DNA from: an uncultured Prevotella sp.
GTDB taxonomy: Bacteria; Bacteroidota; Bacteroidia; Bacteroidales; Bacteroidaceae
NCBI GenBank assembly: GCA_900319905.1
Contig: ONQB01000002.1
Location: 1-64,000, forward strand
DNA: 64,000 nt
Direction of reading: 5' to 3'
Position numbers and translations under genes: made by a program. Below, one piece after another: positions 28,337 to 36,639 of the stretch. Every line of letters begins with the position of its first letter. Positions within the stretch are counted from its first letter, which is position 1. Under the pieces are notes generated by a model. That model did no database searches and had not been told where the DNA came from. It saw nothing but the letters and a program-made list of their open reading frames with translations.

Positions 28337-28445
28337 GACGTACAAGACCGCTTCTATACCACCGCTTCCTCCCCTGTACAAATAGTCAGTGGAGGGCGGT
28401 GCTCAAAAAATGCATAAGATAATCAAAAATTATAGGCGCTTGCGT

Positions 28446-28476
28446 TTTCGGCGTGTCATTTTATTTGTTATCTTTG
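28446..28476 (+). promoter_or_regulatory. Promoter of the multi-module secreted protein gene (TTTC-N19-TATCTTTG)
   Basis: TTTC at 28446-28449 and TATCTTTG at 28469-28476 are exactly 19 bases apart, matching the Bacteroidota consensus except for one base in the -33 box. The leader would be about 100 bases. Confidence 0.65.
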
Positions 28477-28585
28477 CACAAATTGAAAGAACATAGAAGC
28501 TAACTGATCATATGCCTTCGGGCATAATCTAATCTAGTAGTAAATACTATTCAATAAAATATCAATAACCAACTAATCAAATCTT

Positions 28586-31489
28586 ATGAACAAACGATTA
28601 CTTCTTTCGTTGGCGATTGGTTTGGGAGCGACTTCCTCGTTTGCCCTTAGTGTAGGCGATTACGTTTACACCACCGATGCCAAGTACAAGGTTGTTGGTC
28701 AGAACTTGCTCTCTAATGGCAACTTCTCCAACACGTTCACAGGATGGTCTCAGCTTAATGGCAATGCGGTCGATCCTGAATGCTGGTCGATTGCCACCGG
28801 TGAGGCTGCCGATGGCTCCAATGCCATCCAAAGTCTGAGCAATGCCGACGGCAATGATGGCGCCTACATCGCTGCCTCAGTGCCTTTTGAGGCTTCCAAG
28901 ACCTACATTATCACGATGAAGATCAATACCTCTACCTCTTTCTCGACTTCGGTGACACCGACGAGCCAGAACTACGTAGACGTGTATGCCAATGCCGACG
29001 GCACATTCAGCAAGACGGCTTCCCGCTTCCAGCAGGTGGCCACGGCAACAGCCGTGAAGTCCGGCTCCTGGCAGGAAGTGTCCTTCGCTTTCACCGACAC
29101 CATTACCGGTGGTTCCACCGGTTTCATTCAGGTGGCCCTTGGTCGCTTGGATCCTGGCACACAGGTGTCCAATGTGGAGATTTGCGAGGTCAACAAGGTT
29201 TATGACACTCGTATTGCTCAGCGTCGCATCGCCTACGATAAGGCCATCCTCGCCGTGCCTGAGTTTACAGAAAATCGTGATGAGCTTACCGGCCTTGTGG
29301 AAGCCCTCGATGGCTGCTTGCAGGCTAACGATGGCAGTGCTCTGGGCTTGAATCTTGACGACGAGGCCGGTATGACCGACTTCCTCAATCAGATGAAAGA
29401 CCTGGAGAATCAGTTCCTCAATGCCAACTCCTATGATCTCGTAGCCAATAATATCATCTCCTCTAAGGCACTTTGGAATACAAAGATCCAGAAGGGCAAT
29501 GGCAACTATGGTGACTGGTTCTGCTCTGGCTCCAGTCGCTGGTTCCACGATCCTTCGTCTGATGAGGCTGTGCGTGACTACATCACCAGCAGCTACGCTT
29601 TGAATGAAGGTGTCTTGGGCATCCACAAGACGCTGCCTGCCGGTAAGTACATGTTCCAGATCGAGGCTAAGGGCCTGACCTACCTCTCCGGCAAGGATGA
29701 GAGCGGCAACTACACTAAGCCCGACTACGACACACCGGTTACCAACCAGCTCTTCATCTGCAACGATACGCTGGCTGCCGACACGCTCGACCATCTCAAC
29801 TATCAGACTTACTTCATTGTAGCTGATGTCCCTGCTGCCACCACTGCCGATGAGCTCAACCTTATCGCTGGTGTGAAGCACCAGGCTACTGTCAAGGGTG
29901 GTACGTTCTACTATCGCAACCCGGTCCTCCGCTACGTGAGTCCTACGGCTGAAGCTGATATCACAAAGTTCGTCGCCGACAACAATAAGGCTACTCAGCA
30001 GAATACGGCAAAGGTCATGATCGACTCTGCCAACGTGGTGGTCGCCAAGGCTGAATATCCTTGGGGCAAGGCCCAGCTGAAAGCTGGTATCGACGCTTGC
30101 ACCGCCGTCTACGATGCCCTCGTAGCTACCGAGTCTACAACGATGCTTGACAAGCTCGCCGACGGTGTCGCTACTGGTGAGCAGATCACCGTGGCCGACT
30201 CTCTGATGGAGACTATGCGCGACATGCGTGGCTACATCGAGGCTTACTATGGTGAGAACCTTCCTTACACCAACCTCGTTGCAGCTGTCAACGATGCTCA
30301 GTCCGTCATCAGCGATCCTGACAACGCCAAGGCCAGTGCTTCTACACGCGCTGCTCTGCAGACTGCCATTGACAATGCCAATGCTGCCATTGCAGTCTTC
30401 GCCGCACAGGCCGATTCTCTTGCTGGTGATGTAGAAAAGAGTGCCGCTCTTGTGGCAGCCCTCAACGACGCCAGCACCAATTTCCGTGCTACGAGCGCTA
30501 CGTTTGCCAATCCTTCTGAGATTGCACTCACCAATCCTGACTTCGCATCCACAACAAGTGGCTGGGATACAGCTGGCTCACAGACGGATAATGGCCGGTG
30601 GAAGAAAGCTAAAAATGCTGACTACGACAATGGAACTGCTCTCAATGTATGGCGTGGCTTTACCGCTTACTCTAAGAATAGAGCGGCACAGAAAGTTACT
30701 CTCAAGCACGCCGGTGTCTATCAGTTCTCATGTCAGGCAAAGGCTTGGAATGAAAATGGCTCTCGCGATGGTGGTGTCTACATGCCTACCAACTGCGTAT
30801 ACTTTGTAAAGGTCGATGCAGCTGCCGACACCTTAGGCGTCATCCAGGTGCACACACCGAATGTTTATGTCGACTCTTTGGCTATTGGCAAAGAGACTCC
30901 TGACCGCTTCTTCATCACGGTGGTGAAGACCGACGATGTCGAGACAGAGTATCAGGTCGGTTTCAACGCTATGGACAACCTGCGTTGCAATTCTTATGGC
31001 TTCAGCACCAACCGCATCTACTACTATGGCGATGCCGATGCGTTCACTACAGATCTCAAGACCGCAGCTAACGACGAGCTTGCTGAGGCTGAGGCTTCTC
31101 TGAAGGCTTATGAGGCTCAGAAAGACTCTATTGAGTACATACGCCTGAGAATTGCAGCTGCCAATGTGAAGCTCGCTCTCGACGGCAAGTACTACCAGAC
31201 TCCTGTTGGTCACGATCCTTCTTTGGAGGCTGCGGCTAAGGCCGATACTCGTGCTACAGCCGGTGTTGCCGACGAGGCTGCCCTCATGAAGGCTTATCGC
31301 CTGCTCCAGATTGCAAAGACTAACTTTGACAAAACTACTACCGGCATCAAGGGTGTTGTTGTCAACAATGACAAGGTCAACGTTGCCAAAGGTGTATACA
31401 ACATCGCCGGTCAGCGCGTTGCCAACTCCGTCAAGGGTCTGCCTGCAGGTCTCTACATCGTCAACGGTAAGAAGGTCGTTGTCAAGTAA
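28586..31489 (+). CDS. Secreted multi-module protein with beta-sandwich (CBM-like) domains and C-terminal sorting-like tail
   Basis: The 967-residue protein starts with a signal peptide (MNKRLLLSLAIGLGATSSFA). Three beta-sandwich regions are suggested by typical starts such as NLLSNGNFSNTFTGW (about residue 40), a second around residues 285-460 (NYGDWFCSGSSRWFHD, LPAGKYMFQIEAKGL) and a third around 655-830 (ALTNPDFASTTSGW, HAGVYQFSCQAKAW). Helical Ala-rich spacers separate them (SASTRAALQTAIDNANAAIA). The end (VYNIAGQRVANSVKGLPAGL, YIVNGKKVVVK) resembles the short C-terminal domains that send proteins through the type IX route in Bacteroidota. No catalytic residues were recognised. It stands between the SusC/SusD block and the PL11 lyase, with its own promoter and terminator. 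Glycan binding is the best guess. Confidence 0.7.
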   Translation: MNKRLLLSLAIGLGATSSFALSVGDYVYTTDAKYKVVGQNLLSNGNFSNTFTGWSQLNGNAVDPECWSIATGEAADGSNAIQSLSNADGNDGAYIAASVPFEASKTYIITMKINTSTSFSTSVTPTSQNYVDVYANADGTFSKTASRFQQVATATAVKSGSWQEVSFAFTDTITGGSTGFIQVALGRLDPGTQVSNVEICEVNKVYDTRIAQRRIAYDKAILAVPEFTENRDELTGLVEALDGCLQANDGSALGLNLDDEAGMTDFLNQMKDLENQFLNANSYDLVANNIISSKALWNTKIQKGNGNYGDWFCSGSSRWFHDPSSDEAVRDYITSSYALNEGVLGIHKTLPAGKYMFQIEAKGLTYLSGKDESGNYTKPDYDTPVTNQLFICNDTLAADTLDHLNYQTYFIVADVPAATTADELNLIAGVKHQATVKGGTFYYRNPVLRYVSPTAEADITKFVADNNKATQQNTAKVMIDSANVVVAKAEYPWGKAQLKAGIDACTAVYDALVATESTTMLDKLADGVATGEQITVADSLMETMRDMRGYIEAYYGENLPYTNLVAAVNDAQSVISDPDNAKASASTRAALQTAIDNANAAIAVFAAQADSLAGDVEKSAALVAALNDASTNFRATSATFANPSEIALTNPDFASTTSGWDTAGSQTDNGRWKKAKNADYDNGTALNVWRGFTAYSKNRAAQKVTLKHAGVYQFSCQAKAWNENGSRDGGVYMPTNCVYFVKVDAAADTLGVIQVHTPNVYVDSLAIGKETPDRFFITVVKTDDVETEYQVGFNAMDNLRCNSYGFSTNRIYYYGDADAFTTDLKTAANDELAEAEASLKAYEAQKDSIEYIRLRIAAANVKLALDGKYYQTPVGHDPSLEAAAKADTRATAGVADEAALMKAYRLLQIAKTNFDKTTTGIKGVVVNNDKVNVAKGVYNIAGQRVANSVKGLPAGLYIVNGKKVVVK

Positions 31490-31550
31490 TTGATAAGTTA
31501 ATCAATCGATAAACACTACAGTCCTCTCTTGAGAGAACACTTATATACGT

Positions 31551-31590
31551 AAAGCCCACTAATATGAACGGAAGTATTAGTGGGCTTTTT
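31551..31590 (+). terminator. Rho-independent terminator behind the multi-module protein gene
   Basis: AAAGCCCACTAATA at 31551-31564 pairs perfectly with TATTAGTGGGCTTT at 31575-31588 and is followed by more T. A 14-bp stem with 10-base loop is a strong intrinsic terminator. Confidence 0.9.
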
Positions 31591-31730
31591 CAATGCTTCT
31601 GGTGTAAGCATTCCCGTTGAGGGTGAGAGAAGTCCTCTTGTTGTCACTCCTTGGAGCCATAACCCTCTTAGAATATCAAAAATTATGTGTTAAAAAGCAA
31701 TTCTTATGGACAAGACCGTAAAAGAATTGT

Positions 31731-31738
31731 TAATTTTG
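31731..31738 (+). promoter_or_regulatory. -7 box (TAATTTTG) of the PL11 lyase gene
   Basis: TAATTTTG lies 31 bases before the lyase ATG. There is no good -33 TTTG, but an inverted repeat CAATTCTT ... AAGAATTG (31698-31705 and 31722-31729) sits where the -33 and spacer would be. That suggests an activator or repressor site over this promoter. Confidence 0.55.
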
Positions 31739-31769
31739 CAACATACTTGAGAACAAAATCCAACCTTAT

Positions 31770-34700
31770 ATGAACAAAAGATTCTTCCTTTCCTTGATGT
31801 TCACTGCCGCCATGACGCCAATGCTGCATGCGCAGCGGTTCATGGATACGATTGATCGTGGCCTCATCGCTATCAAGCAATCATCAGGCGTCTATCTGAG
31901 TTGGCGCATCCTGGGTACCGAATACTATGGGGTGGACTATAATGTCTACCGCGATGGCACCAAGATCAACGCCACGCCACTCTCCGTTTCCAATTTTACC
32001 GACACCGGTGGCACCACTTCCAGCACCTATACCGTGGTGCCTGTGGTCTATGGCAAGGAGGATAAGGCGCAGACCTCTGCTGTTGCATCCGTATGGAGTC
32101 ACAGCTATCTCACCATCCCCAAGGCCCACCGCACTTCCAATGACGGTACTACCGACATTACCAACAACTACGAGCCCAACGATGCCACTATCGCTGATGT
32201 GGATGGTGACGGACAGATGGAAATTCTGGTTAAGGAGATTTGCACCAGCGACAAGGTAACGACGGCTGACATCGACTTCGACCGTATTGAGGTGTATAAG
32301 CTCGACGGTACCCTGCTCTGGTGGATAGACTGTGGTCCTAACCTTTGGGACTTCCAGCACAATGAGACCAACATCGCAGCCTACGACTGGGACATGGACG
32401 GTAAGGCCGAGTGCATCATGCGTGTGGCTGATGGTACTAAGATTCATGCGGCCGATGGCACCGTCTATACCATTGGCGACCCGTCGAAGAACGAGCGCTC
32501 GGCCATCGGCGCAGCTTCCACCAATGGCGAGTCGTTCATTCATACCGGTGCGGAGTACCTTGTCTACCTCAACGGTGCAACCGGTAAGCCATATGAGATT
32601 GGGTCGGGCAGCACGCCTTATTATATTGACTATCCACTGAAGCGTCTTGAAGCTGGTGAGACCGATCTCTCCAAGGCGTGGGGCGACGGTTACGGCCACC
32701 GTTCCACCAAGCACTTCTTCGGCGCACCGTATTTAGACGGTAAGAAACCAAGCATTTTCATGGCTCGCGGCATCTACACGCGCCATAAGATGATCGCTCT
32801 CGACGTAGACCCTGCCACCCATAAGCTCACCCAGCGCTGGCGCTGGAACTGCAACACGCCAGGTTCGCCCTGGTACGGCCAAGGCTACCACAACTATACG
32901 ATTGCCGATGTCGACTGGGACGGACGTGACGAGATCTGCTTCGGTTCCATGGTCATCGACGACAATGGCAAGGGACTGAGCACTACCGGCCTCGGTCATG
33001 GCGATGCCCAGCACTGGGGCGACTTCGACCCATACAAGCACGGACAAGAGGTGTATGCCTGCAACGAGACCAGTCCATCTAACAACTACCGCGACGCAAC
33101 TACTTCTAAGATTTACTATCGCTTGGCAGGCGGCAGTGATGACGGCCGGTCGATGTGCGGCAACTTTACCAATGAAGTACCGGGTGCCATCGGCTTCTCC
33201 GGTCACGACTCGTTCATCTCGTGCGTAGCCGCAGCCCACACCAGTGCCATCAAGTCCAACTACGGCGTATCGCAGAACTTCCGTATCTATTGGGACGGCG
33301 ACCTGTTGGAAGAAACCTTCAATGGCACTGCTCTGCGCAACAGCAATGGTGCCATCTATAAATATGGCAAGGGTGCTATCCAGACGTTTGACAATACCTA
33401 TACCAACAACGATACGAAGGCTACGCCCTGTATGCAGGCCGATATCTTCGGCGACTGGCGTGAGGAGGTCATCCTGCGCGACGGCGACAACAACATGCGC
33501 ATCGAGACCACGACCACACCTACGAAATGGCGCAACTACACACTGCTACATGATCCGCAGTACCGCAACGCCATGGTGTGGCAGATGAATGGCTACAATC
33601 AGCCGCCTCACGTGAGCTACTTCCTTGGTGAGATGGAAGGCATCACCATGGCTCCGCCTGCTCCAATGAGCAATGGCAAGGTAGAAATAGCTGCCGGCGG
33701 TACCATCTCTTCCGCTACCAATGGACAGTATGTGCTGGCCGATGCTACGGCCGATGCAACCTATCAGGTAGCCGATGGAGCGGCACCTGCCATCTTCTTC
33801 GACAATGCTCCTTCGTGGGTGCAGGGACACGACAACAATAACAACATCACGTATACTTACTACACCCATACGCTGACAGGTGGTGCCTTCGGAGGCAGCA
33901 TGCGTCTGGTGAAGCAGGGCGACGGTGCCCTGACGTTGCCTAACGTGAAGCAGACTTACACGGGCTCTACCGATGTGTGGGCCGGTACGGTGAACTTCGA
34001 TGGTGAGATGACCAACAGCCGTGTGTGGCTCAACCGCTTCGCCGTGCTCAACTCCAACGGCGGTAAGTTCCCCAAGGGCATCCAGGCTGACTATGGCGCC
34101 AGCGTGCGTCCCGGTGGTGAGAAAAACGTCGGTACTCTGACTACCGACTCGCTGATCATGAACTTCGGTTCAATTCTCGACATCGATGTCAAGGCCGATG
34201 GTACAGCTGACCAAGTGACGGCCAACGTATTGAAACTGGAAAAGAAGGATTGGAAGGTCGGTCCCCAGTATCTTGAGCCTCGGCTGAATGTCAACAGCCT
34301 GTCCAGTGAACTGAAGGCTGGCACCTACACTATTGCCACTGTGGGTAAAATCGAGGGCAGTCTCGACGACGTGAAGATTACAGGTCTCAATGGCCGTAAG
34401 GCAAGCCTCTCTTATGTTGATGGCAAGGTGGTTCTCACCATCGCCGACCTGCGCGATGCCACGAAGGTGACATGGACGGGCAGTGAGGATGCCAACTGGG
34501 ATTTTGCCAATACCAATAACTTCACCAACGGCTCGACCAATGAAGCCGATGTCTTCGTCTCAGGCGACAGCGTCTATTTTGAGGACGGTGCTGCCCAGAC
34601 CAATGTGAAGCTGACCGAGACCGTGCGTCCCTCTAAGATTGTGTTCAACAACAATGAGCAGAACTACACCCTCTCCGGTGACAGCATCGCCGGTAACACC

Positions 34701-36326
34701 ATCATCGAGAAGAATGGCACTGGCAAAGTGACGCTCAATAACGTCAGTTCCTTCCGCGGCTCCACAACAGTCAATGCTGGCACACTCGTCGTCAACAACC
34801 TCGGACAGTCGTCTGGTGTAAACAACGGAGCTCTGGGATTCTACACCAACCGCCTGACCCTGAACAACGGTACGCTTCAACCCTCTGCGACCATGACGGG
34901 CGGTCATCCGGTCTCGCTCGGTGCTAATGGCGGTACCATTAATACGCCTAGTGGCGTGACCCTGACTTTGCAGGGCGCTATTACTGGTTCTGGCAACACA
35001 TTGACTAAGACGGGCGCTGGAACGTTGCAACTCTCTTCCTCTGCAAATTATGGCTCGCTCATCGTCAATGCGGGTGAGGTGAGAGGTAGCGAGAACAGCA
35101 ACAGCGTGCATGCATACCCCAGTAAGATCATCCTCAACGGTGGCACGCTGCGCGACGCCGACGGCATGTACTCCTATTCCAACAACTATGCCAATGTTCA
35201 GGTGCCTGAGGGTGCTACAGCCTCCTGGTATCTCGACAGCCGCTGTGACTATCGTGGCACGCTGACGGGTACCGGTACGCTCAACCTCTACGCCACCAAC
35301 ATCCGTACCAACCTTCATGGCAACTGGTCCAACTTTGCTGGTACTATCAACATCGGTGCCCATAAGACGGGCAGCTATACCCCGTCGCTGACACTCAACA
35401 ATGGCTATGGACTCAAAAACGCCACGGTAAGGGTGGGCGCCGACTTCAACAACAACGGCAACAACTGCACCATCGGCAATCTGACGGGCAGCTCGACCCT
35501 CTCTGGCTCCGGCACGTGGATCATCGGCTATCTTGACCATGATGTGACCTATAGCGGCACCATCAATGGCGGTAAGATCACCAAGGTGGGCGAGGGCACT
35601 TGGACGCTGAGCACATTGCAGCCTAAGTTGAGCGGCGATGTCACTGTGAGTGGAGGCGTGCTCAACTTGAACAGTCCTCTTAAGAGCAGCCTCTTCTTCG
35701 GCAATCGTAGTGTCATCGTGTCCGGTGCCGGTACATTGATGGGTGAGGCCTATCTGCACAACATCTCCGTGAAGTCGGGCGGCACACTAGACCCTGGTAA
35801 GTCAGTTGCTTCCATTCGCAGTGGTAGCCTTAAGAGCGACGGCAGTGTCCGTTGTGAGGCTGGCTCCACAACGAAGTTCAATCTTCGTATTAACAGTGGT
35901 ACGGCTTCTTCTACCAGCATTGAGGCCAAGTCACTTGCCCTCAATGGCGACCTTGTCGTGTCGATGTTGAGCATGTACGCCAATAAGGCAAAGGCGGGCG
36001 ATACGTTCACGTTGTGGACGGTCAACACGTTCTCCGGTACTCCGACGAGCGTTACGCTGCCTGAACTGCCCGATGGCTTGGAGTGGAACACCGATTCGCT
36101 CTTCCTGCCCACTGGTGTGCTGAAGGTGCAGGCTGCTACCGGCATCCGTAACCTTGCAGCCGACGCTACGTTCACGGGTGATGTCTATACGGTGAATGGT
36201 ATCAAGGTGGGTACAGTCACAACTACCAAGAACGGTATAGCTCAGGCCATCAAAAAGCTCACCAGCATGCCGGGCATCTATGTGGTGCGTGTCAACGGTG
36301 ATGCCATGAAGGTGGTTGTCAAGTAA
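31770..36326 (+). CDS. PL11-family rhamnogalacturonan lyase fused to autotransporter-type beta-strand repeats
   Basis: Residues about 20-620 form a PL11 catalytic module, which cleaves rhamnogalacturonan-I backbone by beta-elimination. It begins RFMDTIDRGLIAIKQSSGVY, LSWRILGTEYYGVDYNVYRDG and has propeller blades TIADVDGDGQMEILVKE and ADVDWDGRDEICFGSM plus GLGHGDAQHWGDFDPYKHGQ. A signal peptide ends at HAQ. The remaining 900 residues hold repeats of the passenger-associated type: GDGALTLPNVKQTYTGSTDV (about 719), NGTGKVTLNNVSSFRGSTTV (about 981), GAGTLQLSSSANYGSLIVNA (about 1082) and GEGTWTLSTLQ (about 1273), expected to build a beta-helix stalk. The end (DVYTVNGIKVG ... MPGIYVVRVNGDAMKVVVK) resembles a type IX sorting tail. 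At 1518 residues it is more than twice the usual PL11 length. It has its own promoter. Confidence 0.9.
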   Translation: MNKRFFLSLMFTAAMTPMLHAQRFMDTIDRGLIAIKQSSGVYLSWRILGTEYYGVDYNVYRDGTKINATPLSVSNFTDTGGTTSSTYTVVPVVYGKEDKAQTSAVASVWSHSYLTIPKAHRTSNDGTTDITNNYEPNDATIADVDGDGQMEILVKEICTSDKVTTADIDFDRIEVYKLDGTLLWWIDCGPNLWDFQHNETNIAAYDWDMDGKAECIMRVADGTKIHAADGTVYTIGDPSKNERSAIGAASTNGESFIHTGAEYLVYLNGATGKPYEIGSGSTPYYIDYPLKRLEAGETDLSKAWGDGYGHRSTKHFFGAPYLDGKKPSIFMARGIYTRHKMIALDVDPATHKLTQRWRWNCNTPGSPWYGQGYHNYTIADVDWDGRDEICFGSMVIDDNGKGLSTTGLGHGDAQHWGDFDPYKHGQEVYACNETSPSNNYRDATTSKIYYRLAGGSDDGRSMCGNFTNEVPGAIGFSGHDSFISCVAAAHTSAIKSNYGVSQNFRIYWDGDLLEETFNGTALRNSNGAIYKYGKGAIQTFDNTYTNNDTKATPCMQADIFGDWREEVILRDGDNNMRIETTTTPTKWRNYTLLHDPQYRNAMVWQMNGYNQPPHVSYFLGEMEGITMAPPAPMSNGKVEIAAGGTISSATNGQYVLADATADATYQVADGAAPAIFFDNAPSWVQGHDNNNNITYTYYTHTLTGGAFGGSMRLVKQGDGALTLPNVKQTYTGSTDVWAGTVNFDGEMTNSRVWLNRFAVLNSNGGKFPKGIQADYGASVRPGGEKNVGTLTTDSLIMNFGSILDIDVKADGTADQVTANVLKLEKKDWKVGPQYLEPRLNVNSLSSELKAGTYTIATVGKIEGSLDDVKITGLNGRKASLSYVDGKVVLTIADLRDATKVTWTGSEDANWDFANTNNFTNGSTNEADVFVSGDSVYFEDGAAQTNVKLTETVRPSKIVFNNNEQNYTLSGDSIAGNTIIEKNGTGKVTLNNVSSFRGSTTVNAGTLVVNNLGQSSGVNNGALGFYTNRLTLNNGTLQPSATMTGGHPVSLGANGGTINTPSGVTLTLQGAITGSGNTLTKTGAGTLQLSSSANYGSLIVNAGEVRGSENSNSVHAYPSKIILNGGTLRDADGMYSYSNNYANVQVPEGATASWYLDSRCDYRGTLTGTGTLNLYATNIRTNLHGNWSNFAGTINIGAHKTGSYTPSLTLNNGYGLKNATVRVGADFNNNGNNCTIGNLTGSSTLSGSGTWIIGYLDHDVTYSGTINGGKITKVGEGTWTLSTLQPKLSGDVTVSGGVLNLNSPLKSSLFFGNRSVIVSGAGTLMGEAYLHNISVKSGGTLDPGKSVASIRSGSLKSDGSVRCEAGSTTKFNLRINSGTASSTSIEAKSLALNGDLVVSMLSMYANKAKAGDTFTLWTVNTFSGTPTSVTLPELPDGLEWNTDSLFLPTGVLKVQAATGIRNLAADATFTGDVYTVNGIKVGTVTTTKNGIAQAIKKLTSMPGIYVVRVNGDAMKVVVK

Positions 36327-36365
36327 TTAGTATTATCTTTGCACAGTTAAACATTATATCTATTT

Positions 36366-36454
36366 AGAAGTTCAGAAGTCCGGAAGTCCGGAAGTTCAGA
36401 AGTTCAGAAGTCCGGACTTCTTGACTTCTGGACTTCTGGACTTCTTAACTTCTG
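36366..36454 (+). repeat. Palindromic RGAAGTYC element, core-less variant
   Basis: Six left units (AGAAGTTC, AGAAGTCC, GGAAGTCC, GGAAGTTC, AGAAGTTC, AGAAGTCC) run directly into five right units (GGACTTCT, TGACTTCT, GGACTTCT, GGACTTCT, TAACTTCT). The 47-bp core and the flanking GTATCAAAAT ends of copies A, D and E are absent. The RNA would form a hairpin of about 40 bp just behind the lyase gene. Along with the pflB promoter and its leader hairpin this explains the 313-base gap 36327-36639. Confidence 0.8.
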
Positions 36455-36528
36455 AAACATTTCTACGTCGATTTTGATGACTCGAAAATGTTAAAATCAC
36501 AAATCACCATTTCTTAGTATGTGTTTTA

Positions 36529-36560
36529 ATTGTGTAACAACAGAAAAATGATTACCTTTG
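36529..36560 (+). promoter_or_regulatory. Promoter of pflB-pflA (ATTG-N20-TACCTTTG)
   Basis: TACCTTTG at 36553-36560 fits the -7 consensus. ATTG at 36529-36532 is a partial -33 box 20 bases upstream. The predicted RNA start near 36567 is just before a leader hairpin. Confidence 0.6.
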
Positions 36561-36571
36561 CATGCCTAAAG

Positions 36572-36599
36572 CAAAGCGGGTGTATTGCGACACCCTTTG
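36572..36599 (+). promoter_or_regulatory. Hairpin at the 5' end of the pflB mRNA
   Basis: CAAA-GC-GGGTGT pairs with ACACCC-TTTG around the loop ATTGCG, with a two-base bulge. It begins within about 5 bases of the predicted transcript start. Such 5' stems protect mRNA ends; a regulatory switch is possible but not shown. Confidence 0.5.
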
Positions 36600-36639
36600 T
36601 ATACAACAATAATAAACATTTTAATTTTCAACCACGCTT

